Below are positions 22,024 to 26,843 of a stretch of 26,843 nucleotides of DNA, piece by piece. How positions within the stretch are numbered: the first letter of the stretch is position 1; each line of letters starts with the position of its first letter. The stretch covers positions 1 through 26,843 of the forward strand of contig JAISIO010000096.1 in assembly GCA_031262005.1 (NCBI GenBank), given 5' to 3'. The DNA is from Bacteroidales bacterium. GTDB lineage: Bacteria; Bacteroidota; Bacteroidia; Bacteroidales; UBA1715. Position numbers and translations under genes: made by a program. The notes under the pieces are model-generated. The model was not told the DNA's origin. It saw only the letters and a program-made list of their open reading frames with translations, and ran no database searches.

Positions 22024-22647
22024 ATGGCAGTAATCAATTCGGTTGCCGTAGGTGCAGCCAAAGGCAAGGTCGGAAACCTTGTGTATTCAAGAAATGCGGG
22101 TAGAACAATCGCCCGCGAGTATCAACCAAATGTGAAAAATCCCAACACACCCGAACAACAGGCACAGCGAACAAGAATGTCCGCTATCGTGGGATTGTGG
22201 AGTATTTTCAGTAATCCAATGGCAAAGGCTTTCAGAGGCAGAAAGCGCACAACATCGGCGTACAACGCCTTTGTTGCTGCCAATGTAGCAAAAATGCCAA
22301 ACACTGGCGACACCGATGTAGCAACAGTTCTCGGCGGAAAGCCCGAAATTGAAATCACTTTTGGAGTGCTGGGTAATGTGGTAACCGCCCGCCAATCAAC
22401 AACCGTCATTCGAGCCGATATTTCGGCTTGCAAAGCAAGATTGCGTGTCGGCGATAAATTGGTAATATTCAGTGGAAACGCCACAGGTAGCGAAATTACC
22501 ACCATTGAACATACGCTTAACCAAGCCGACCTTACAGCGGGAACGGTAAACATCAACCACAGTACTGGAACGGCGGGGTTTGTTTGCGTTTATGCGTATG
22601 CGGCAAAAGGCAATAAAAGTTCAAACGGAAAACTGCTGTTTTGGTAA
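22024..22647 (+). CDS. DUF6266-like protein
   Basis: 207 residues, no signal peptide or membrane segment. The front half has the pattern KGKVGNLVYSRNAGRTIAR...NPNTPEQQAQRTRM and SAYNAFVAANV, which resembles the DUF6266 group of Bacteroidota proteins: a Gly-Lys-Val-Gly start, an Asn-Pro-x-Thr box and a basic helix. The back half is a probable beta-sandwich. Members are found near phage or island genes, and a virion or surface role is possible but not established. It stands alone, with its own terminator directly after it, ahead of the lysis cassette. Confidence 0.6.
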   Translation: MAVINSVAVGAAKGKVGNLVYSRNAGRTIAREYQPNVKNPNTPEQQAQRTRMSAIVGLWSIFSNPMAKAFRGRKRTTSAYNAFVAANVAKMPNTGDTDVATVLGGKPEIEITFGVLGNVVTARQSTTVIRADISACKARLRVGDKLVIFSGNATGSEITTIEHTLNQADLTAGTVNINHSTGTAGFVCVYAYAAKGNKSSNGKLLFW

Positions 22648-22674
22648 GTTTCCACACGCTTACAATTCTACCGG

Positions 22675-22703
22675 AAACCCACCACAAGCGTGGGTTTTCT
22701 TTT
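22675..22703 (+). terminator. Rho-independent terminator after the DUF6266-like gene
   Basis: Perfect 8-bp stem AAACCCAC / GTGGGTTT (22675-22682 with 22690-22697), 7-base loop, then TCTTTT. Confidence 0.8.
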
Positions 22704-22726
22704 ATCAATTCTAAAAAAATACGAAT

Positions 22727-23017
22727 ATGGAAACACTAAATCAAATCCTGCCTTTTGCCCTTTCGGTCATCACATTGATTGTCGGTTGGCTTGGCGGCAG
22801 GCGCAAGAGTTCCGCAGAAGTTGAACTTATCAAATCCGACTACGCCGAAAAATTGCTGAAACTCAACGACCAATATTTAATTATCCCGCTCACAAAGCGA
22901 ATTGATATTTTGAGCCAAAAGATACAGCGGTTAGAACAGGCATTAAGCCGAATTTCAGACTGCAACAGTGAGCAAAACTGCCCGGTTAAAAACGAATTAA
23001 AAAAGCAAAACAAATGA
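22727..23017 (+). CDS. Small membrane protein, holin-like
   Basis: 96 residues. One hydrophobic segment (about 7-23, ILPFALSVITLIVGWLGG) followed by RRK, which sets the C-terminus in the cytoplasm by the positive-inside rule, then an amphipathic coiled-coil-like stretch (about 30-72, EVELIKSDYAEKLLKLND ... ISQKIQRLEQAL-like heptads) and a polar tail. It is the first gene of a three-gene cassette with ATGA overlaps, followed by a lysozyme-like and a spanin-like gene; that order suggests a holin or membrane anchor for lysis. Sequence alone does not prove holin activity. Confidence 0.6.
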   Translation: METLNQILPFALSVITLIVGWLGGRRKSSAEVELIKSDYAEKLLKLNDQYLIIPLTKRIDILSQKIQRLEQALSRISDCNSEQNCPVKNELKKQNK

Positions 23018-23430
23018 AAACGCCAAGAGGAATACGCAACAACAACCCCTTAAATATTCGACACTCTGCTGATGTTTTTCAGGGCGAAATGAAAGGGAAT
23101 GATAAAGCATTCAAAACCTTTTCTTCGATGCCTTACGGCTATCGGGCAGCGTTTGTAACACTGCACACCTATCTAACAAAATATGGTTTAAACACCATTG
23201 AAAAGATAATGACAAGGTTTGCACCGCCAAGCGAGAACAACACTGGGGCGTATATCGCCACCGTTGCCAAATATTCGGGCATTGCCGCCGATGAGGCTTT
23301 GACCGCCACAAGCGGCGACAAATACATTTTAATCGTGTCGGCAATGTCATTTGTCGAAAACGGCGTCCACGCCGATATTTCGCAAATAAAAGCAGGTTTT
23401 AATCTACAAACTAAAATTACAATGAAATGA
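23014..23430 (+). CDS. Phage lysozyme-like protein (annotated elsewhere as structural protein P5)
   Basis: 138 residues. The N-terminal motif RGIRNNNPLNIR (5-16), followed by a FKTFSSMPYGYRAAFVTLHTY segment and RFAPPSENNTGAYIATVA, defines a family often annotated as structural protein P5 in Bacteroidota phages and islands and thought to be a small peptidoglycan-degrading enzyme. No signal peptide is seen, so export would need the holin-like partner. It overlaps both neighbours by 4 bases (ATGA). Role in host lysis is inferred from family and position. Confidence 0.75.
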   Translation: MKTPRGIRNNNPLNIRHSADVFQGEMKGNDKAFKTFSSMPYGYRAAFVTLHTYLTKYGLNTIEKIMTRFAPPSENNTGAYIATVAKYSGIAADEALTATSGDKYILIVSAMSFVENGVHADISQIKAGFNLQTKITMK

Positions 23431-23822
23431 AAAAGACAGTTATTTTTGCACTTACAGCGTTCTTTTGTTGTACCTGCGGCACTCCAAAATACATTCCGGT
23501 CGAAACAACCCGCACCGAATACAGGGACAACTACCTGCGTGATAGTATTTATTTTCGGGATAGTGTTTTCTTTGCTGTCAAAGGCGATACCGTTTTTCTC
23601 GAAAAATACAGTTACTTGTACCGTGATAAAATCGTTAAAGACAGCATTTTCAAAACCGATACAATTCGTGTGCCTTATCCGGTTGAGGTAGTCAAAGAAG
23701 TAAAAAAGCCATTATCAAGTTGGGTTAATTTTCAGGTATGGTGCGGGCGCATTGCTTTATTGCTTGCTACGCTCGCAATCGCGTATTTCGTGCTCAAATT
23801 GAAAAAGAAATTGCCGTTTTAA
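23427..23822 (+). CDS. Probable unimolecular spanin-like lipoprotein
   Basis: 131 residues. A short N-terminal hydrophobic segment ends in a cysteine cluster (C14, C15, C17) that could serve as a lipobox; a periplasmic stretch rich in RDS and DTV repeats (RDSIYFRDSVFF, KGDTVFLEKY, YRDKIVKDSI) and VPYPVEVVKEV follows; a C-terminal membrane segment lies at about 107-123, ending in KLKKK. An outer-membrane lipid anchor at one end and an inner-membrane helix at the other is the layout of single-gene spanins. It follows the lysozyme-like gene directly. The lipobox is not canonical, so lipidation is uncertain. Confidence 0.6.
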   Translation: MKKTVIFALTAFFCCTCGTPKYIPVETTRTEYRDNYLRDSIYFRDSVFFAVKGDTVFLEKYSYLYRDKIVKDSIFKTDTIRVPYPVEVVKEVKKPLSSWVNFQVWCGRIALLLATLAIAYFVLKLKKKLPF

Positions 23823-23846
23823 GATTATCCCTCTACAAATAGAAAG

Positions 23847-23868
23847 AGCCGCCGCAAGCGGCTTTTTT
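23847..23868 (+). terminator. Rho-independent terminator after the lysis cassette
   Basis: AGCCGC / GCGGCT stem (23847-23852 with 23858-23863), CGCAA loop, then TTTTT. It lies 25 bp after the last gene. The 180 bp from here to the right attachment site are AT-rich, with no gene. Confidence 0.85.
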
Positions 23869-24049
23869 CGGGTATAAAATGCCCGAAATTCAATAAAAAA
23901 CTACTTTTCAAGTCATTTTTATATTTACTTATCAAATGTATTTTATACCTTTACAAATCAAACTTTTATAAGTTATAAATGATTATATTTCATTTGTACC
24001 ATAATTGTACAGAAAATTTATAATTTATTGAATATCAATGCTAAATAAA

Positions 24050-24072
24050 TTTGAAGAAGTGAAATAAACACC
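24050..24072 (+). other. Right attachment site (attR)
   Basis: TTTGAAGAAGTGAA repeats the dnaK 3' end exactly, followed by ATAAACACC against GTAACCACC at the left site. In frame it still reads FEEVK-stop, although no gene leads into it. It marks where host sequence resumes, and is the displaced original end of dnaK. Confidence 0.8.
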
Positions 24073-24104
24073 ATTCAGAGTGTAATCATAAACAATAGAT
24101 AAAG

Positions 24105-24138
24105 AAGCGGTAGAACGTAATGTTTTACCGCTTTTTTA
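24105..24138 (+). terminator. Displaced original dnaK terminator
   Basis: The stem AAGCGGTAGAAC / GTTTTACCGCTT (one G-U pair), loop GTAAT, T-run. The AATAGATAAA just before it (24094-24103) lies 27 bases after the FEEVK stop, against 26 at the left copy. It shares the GCGGTA/TACCGC core with the terminator now serving dnaK. Confidence 0.75.
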
Positions 24139-24167
24139 TTAAATTATATCCAAAGGATTTTTAATCG

Positions 24168-24365
24168 TTGGTTCTTATAGTGCTTGCATTAGCGTTTTAT
24201 TCTTATTTTGCTATCTATTTTTTAATTACGCATTTGCCGAAAAATGAAACAATGATTGAGGTTGAACCTGTCGGAATTTTCGAAGCACAACCGATAGACA
24301 ACATATCTGATGTAGCCGAAAAAATAGTAAAATTATTATTATTCACAAATCGGTTGAAGGGTTAG
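24168..24365 (+). CDS. Doubtful small ORF with one membrane segment
   Basis: 65 codons from a TTG (or GTG at 24180). It starts with a hydrophobic helix (VLIVLALAFYSYFAIYFLI) and continues with an acidic tail containing EPVGIFEAQPIDNISDVAEKI. No family recognised, no promoter or clear ribosome site seen. It could be a genuine small membrane protein or a remnant. It lies in host sequence just outside the element. Confidence 0.25.
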   Translation: MVLIVLALAFYSYFAIYFLITHLPKNETMIEVEPVGIFEAQPIDNISDVAEKIVKLLLFTNRLKG

Positions 24366-24414
24366 AATTTTTGTTTACTTTTGAGCAATTTTTTGAAAGG
24401 AGTGAATCTCTACG

Positions 24415-24513
24415 ATGATTTCTTTGCTCAAAATTGTGGATCTCCAAGCTGAAAATTATCAGAAAAAAGAGATAACAGATTATATACAAAACAATATCAA
24501 CGAACCTGCTTAA
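24415..24513 (+). CDS. Possible 32-residue leader peptide before the permease
   Basis: ATG at 24415 with AAAGGAG 10 bases upstream, an unusually good ribosome site for this genome. The peptide (MISLLKIVDLQAENYQKK...) ends 10 bp before the permease ATG. The start region lies between the arms of an inverted repeat, TTTTGAGCAA (24379-24388) and TTGCTCAAAA (24424-24433). It may be a translated leader or a remnant; no known family. Confidence 0.3.
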   Translation: MISLLKIVDLQAENYQKKEITDYIQNNINEPA

Positions 24514-24523
24514 TCTATTGAGT

Positions 24524-25969
24524 ATGTCTATTTTTCGCAAAAAAAGCATAGGTGCAATGATTGACGAAGCCCTTGCTACAGATGCTAACGGACTTCGGCG
24601 CAGTCTTTCGGCGAGCAACCTCGTTATGCTCGGCATTGGGGCTATTGTGGGAACTGGCATTTTTGTAATTACCGGTCAGGCGGCTGCAATGTATGCGGGT
24701 CCTGCACTGACAATTTCTTTCATTATTTCGGCAGTGGGCTGCGTGCTTGCGGGACTTTGTTATGCGGAGTTTGCGGCAATGATACCGATTTCGGGCAGCG
24801 TATATTCATACAGCTACGCCACCATTGGCGAAGGCATTGCGTGGTTCATAGGCTGGGATTTGATACTTGAATACCTTTTTGCCGTCTCCAGCGTTGCTGT
24901 CGGTTGGAGTGGCTATGTGGTGAGCCTATTCAGCGATGTGGGCTTGCACTTGCCCGATCATCTTATTCATGCCACGCTCGAACATACACAAGAGGGCGGC
25001 TGGTTTTTTTCTGGGTCGATTATTAACTTTCCTGCGGTATTCATTGTGGCGATTGTTTCAGCCCTGCTAATGGGAGGCATCAAACAATCTGCTTGGGTAA
25101 ATAATATTATTGTGGCAATAAAAGTGGCGGTAATCTTGCTCTTCGTTGGTTTTGGACTGTCGTATATTGATTTTGCAAACTATATACCTTATATTCCGGA
25201 AAACACGGGTACATTCGGCGAATATGGTTGGAGTGGCATTTTGCGAGGCACCGGCGTTGTGTTTTTCGCCTATCTCGGTTTCGATGCTCTTTCTACTGCT
25301 GCGCAGGAGGCAAAAAATCCGCAACGCGATATGCCAAAAGGGATACTTATCTCACTGCTGATATGTGTAATTTTGTATGTGGCGGTAACTACGGTGCTCA
25401 CAGGTATTGTCAATTATAAAGACTTGAATGTGCCTGCGCCGCTCGCTATGGCTATAGATTCCGTGAAAGAACTGAATTGGCTTGCACCGTTTGTGAAACT
25501 CGGTATTGTAGCTGGCATTACTTCGGTTATTCTTGTGATGATGCTCGGGCAAACGCGCATTTATTATGCAATTTCCAAAGACGGAATGTTGCCTCGTATT
25601 TTTTCCAAAGTGAATAAAAAAACAGGTGCGCCACAAAATGCCACGATTTTTGCCTGCATAATTTCGGGCTTGGTGGCGGGGCTATTTCCGTTGCACGTGT
25701 TGGCAGAAATGGTGTCCATAGGCACGTTGCTGGCATTCACCATTGTGTGTGTGTCGGTGGTGGTGCTTCGCAAAAAGCAACCGAATTTGCGCCGCCCTTT
25801 CAAAGTGCCTTTTGTGCCTGTGATACCGCTACTCGGAGCTGCCGTATGTCTGCTCCAAATGGCATTTCTACCACTTGCTACTTGGCTTCGCCTGATAATT
25901 TGGATGGCAGTAGGTATGGTAATTTATTTTGCCTACGGCTATCGACATAGCAAGTTGAATAAACGGTAA
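24524..25969 (+). CDS. APC superfamily amino acid permease
   Basis: 481 residues, inner-membrane amino acid transporter of the APC superfamily, cationic amino acid transporter-like branch. The motif GIGAIVGTGIFVITG in the first membrane helix, EFAAMIPISGSVYSYSYATIGE, GTGVVFFAYLGFDALSTAAQEAKNPQRDMPKGI, and about 12 hydrophobic segments mark the family. The substrate cannot be fixed from sequence. I use the ATG at 24524 rather than the TTG at 24518. It is a single gene, ahead of the tRNA-Asp on the opposite strand, and belongs to the host backbone. Confidence 0.92.
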   Translation: MSIFRKKSIGAMIDEALATDANGLRRSLSASNLVMLGIGAIVGTGIFVITGQAAAMYAGPALTISFIISAVGCVLAGLCYAEFAAMIPISGSVYSYSYATIGEGIAWFIGWDLILEYLFAVSSVAVGWSGYVVSLFSDVGLHLPDHLIHATLEHTQEGGWFFSGSIINFPAVFIVAIVSALLMGGIKQSAWVNNIIVAIKVAVILLFVGFGLSYIDFANYIPYIPENTGTFGEYGWSGILRGTGVVFFAYLGFDALSTAAQEAKNPQRDMPKGILISLLICVILYVAVTTVLTGIVNYKDLNVPAPLAMAIDSVKELNWLAPFVKLGIVAGITSVILVMMLGQTRIYYAISKDGMLPRIFSKVNKKTGAPQNATIFACIISGLVAGLFPLHVLAEMVSIGTLLAFTIVCVSVVVLRKKQPNLRRPFKVPFVPVIPLLGAAVCLLQMAFLPLATWLRLIIWMAVGMVIYFAYGYRHSKLNKR

Positions 25970-25981
25970 ATTTCCCTTTTC

Positions 25982-26059
25982 ACGCAGAGAACGCAAAGGT
26001 CTTACGCAAAGTTCGCTATTAATTGTTCGGCAGAATCTGTGAAATTCGGGTAATCTGTG
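25982..26059. repeat. Short dispersed repeats after the permease
   Basis: ACGCAAAG occurs at 25991 and 26004, with the related ACGCAGAG at 25982; AATCTGTG occurs at 26034 and 26052. Such ACGCAAAG and AATCTGTG strings are typical dispersed intergenic filler in Bacteroidota genomes. Confidence 0.6.
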
Positions 26060-26121
26060 GACTGTGTTTTGCTATTGATTTTTCGAAACAACATTGCCCG
26101 AATATCAAAAAAAATGTAAAA

Positions 26122-26150
26122 AAAAGGAGCAATTTTGTATTGCTCCTTTT
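26122..26150 (-). terminator. Terminator of tRNA-Asp
   Basis: A perfect 11-bp stem AAAAGGAGCAA / TTGCTCCTTTT with a 7-base loop, directly after the tRNA 3' end and followed on the minus strand by a T-run. Its first base overlaps the encoded CCA end. Confidence 0.85.
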
Positions 26151-26226
26151 GGCGGTCTGGACGGGACTCGAACCCGCGACCCCATGCGTGACAGGCATGT
26201 ATTCTAACCAACTGAACTACCAAACC
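26150..26226 (-). tRNA. tRNA-Asp (GTC)
   Basis: 77 nt including an encoded CCA. Acceptor stem GGTTTGG pairs with CCAGACC; D stem GTTC/GAAT; anticodon stem CATGC/GCATG with loop CTGTCAC, anticodon GTC; T arm GCGGG-TTCGAGT-CCCGT; discriminator G, as expected for aspartate tRNA. Intact, and not interrupted by any element. Confidence 0.97.
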
Positions 26227-26242
26227 TTGTTTTTCAGTGGTG

Positions 26243-26273
26243 CAAATGTACTGCTATTTTTTTTCTGTGCAAA
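26243..26273 (-). promoter_or_regulatory. tRNA-Asp promoter
   Basis: On the minus strand TTTG (26273-26270), 19 bases, then TACATTTG (26250-26243): both Bacteroidota promoter boxes, ending 16 bases before the tRNA 5' end. Confidence 0.75.
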
Positions 26274-26418
26274 TTTTTTTTGTGTTTTTTTGCGATTTTT
26301 GTTGATTGTTCTAACAATGTGTTTGCAATGTGTTTGATTCCCTTTGAGTTAGCGTAGATAGTATTTTTATAAAAATCACAGAGTATATTTTATATTCGTT
26401 CCCTTGATGACAATACGC

Positions 26419-26448
26419 TTTGTTGCTTCTAAAAAAATGCTACATTTG
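26419..26448 (+). promoter_or_regulatory. Promoter of the MORN-repeat protein
   Basis: TTTG (26419-26422), 18 bases, TACATTTG (26441-26448): a full match to the Bacteroidota consensus. The predicted start is near 26455, about 27 bases before the ATG at 26482. Confidence 0.8.
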
Positions 26449-26481
26449 TACATTATTTACTATATTAATCTTTGTTCAATT

Positions 26482-26843
26482 ATGATTTCAAATATTTTTT
26501 CAATGCTTAAACCGATATGTACAATCGGTATTCTCTGTGTAGCTTTTCCTCTGCTTTCTTCGGCTCAATCCGATGGACAGATTAATTATTTGGATATTAA
26601 TAACAAAAAGCAGGGATTTTGGAGTAAACGCGATGCATACGGAAATAAAATTTTTGAAGGAACGTTTAAGAACGATATTCCGGTGGGAGAGTTCAAACGT
26701 TTTCATCTTAATGGGCAAGTGAAACATCTCATGAATTACAGTACGGAAAATCCACTTGAAGTAAGCATTGCAATGTTCAATGAACAAGGTGTTCTGGTGG
26801 CTCAGGGCGAATTTTATGATAAGAAAAAACAAGGATTATGGCA
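26482..26843 (+). CDS. Secreted MORN-repeat protein, partial at window end
   Basis: At least 120 codons, open at the window end. A signal peptide (about 1-29, hydrophobic ICTIGILCVAFPLLSSAQ) is followed by MORN-type repeats: KKQGFWSKRDAYGNKIFEG, NDIPVGEFKRFHLNGQVKH and GVLVAQGEFYDKKKQGLW. The family includes proteins annotated as YwqK-like antitoxins, but with a signal peptide an envelope role is more likely. Function unknown. It has a strong promoter just upstream and no link to the inserted element. Confidence 0.8.
   Translation, partial: MISNIFSMLKPICTIGILCVAFPLLSSAQSDGQINYLDINNKKQGFWSKRDAYGNKIFEGTFKNDIPVGEFKRFHLNGQVKHLMNYSTENPLEVSIAMFNEQGVLVAQGEFYDKKKQGLW

Larger units (their letters stand above)
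4399..24063 (+). mobile_element. Integrated element of about 19.65 kb in the dnaK 3' end
   Basis: The boundaries are direct repeats of TTTGAAGAAGTGAA at 4399-4412 and 24050-24063. The tyrosine integrase gene lies 0.87 kb inside the left end, the usual position relative to the attachment site. Contents in order: HTH protein, integrase, unknown protein, two HTH proteins, primase-like and DUF3987 proteins, a methyltransferase-MORC-Z1-DUF4420-AIPR-Vsr defence cluster, a structured non-coding stretch, a DUF6266-like gene and a lysis cassette. No relaxase, conjugation, capsid, terminase or tail gene was recognised. I infer a satellite-like or mobilizable genomic island. Integrity looks good: no frameshifted gene was found inside. 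Confidence 0.85.

Noticed and set aside
4399..24063. Complete prophage or complete conjugative element
   Set aside because: No terminase, portal, capsid, tail, relaxase or type IV secretion gene was found among the open frames.
26150..26226. tRNA-Asp as the island's attachment site
   Set aside because: The tRNA is intact, lies 2 kb outside the right boundary, and no part of it is repeated near the integrase.
1..26843. CRISPR array
   Set aside because: The only tandem arrays (951-1002 and 1005-1029) have 14- and 9-bp units with no spacers.

Overview
The window comes from a Bacteroidota (Bacteroidetes) chromosome, probably from the Bacteroidales or a relative. The evidence is a GldA-type ABC ATPase, VirE-N/BT4734 and DUF3987 replication proteins, a DUF6266-like protein, several promoters of the Bacteroidota type (TTTG, about 18-19 bp, TAnnTTTG) and few clear Shine-Dalgarno sites. 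No 16S or other species marker is present, so I do not name a genus.

Layout. Positions 1-4416 are host backbone: gldA-like ATPase (+), rlmH (-), a Sua5/YciO-type threonylcarbamoyl-AMP synthase (-) and dnaK (+). Positions 4399-24063 are an integrated element of about 19.65 kb inserted in the 3' end of dnaK. The last codons of dnaK (14 bp identical, 21 of 23 bp overall) are repeated at 24050-24072, and each copy is followed by a related terminator hairpin. Positions 24073-26843 are host again: the displaced dnaK terminator, an APC-family amino acid permease, tRNA-Asp(GTC) and the start of a secreted MORN-repeat protein cut by the window end.

The element has four modules. (1) Integration and control, 4628-8282: zinc-finger/double-HTH protein, tyrosine integrase with all catalytic residues, an unrecognised protein and two small HTH proteins. 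(2) Replication-like, 8272-11054: a VirE-N/primase-like protein and a PriCT-2/DUF3987 protein. (3) Defence, 11209-20620: cytosine-C5 methyltransferase, MORC/GHKL ATPase, Z1 helicase, DUF4420 PD-(D/E)XK nuclease and AIPR protein in one overlapping operon, with a convergent Vsr-type nuclease. This matches the MORC-Z1-AIPR restriction-modification systems predicted by Iyer, Abhiman and Aravind (2008). (4) Right end, 20640-23870: a gene-free stretch of about 1.38 kb dense in inverted repeats and enclosed by a 16-bp long-range pairing, then a DUF6266-like protein and a phage-style lysis cassette (holin-like, P5/lysozyme-like, spanin-like).

No relaxase, type IV secretion, capsid, terminase or tail gene was found. 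The element is therefore neither a complete ICE nor a complete prophage. A satellite or mobilizable island carrying an anti-phage methylation-restriction system is the most economical reading. The most unusual points are the dnaK attachment site with terminator replacement, the candidate large structured RNA at 20695-21479, and repeat-derived linkers shared between the two replication proteins.
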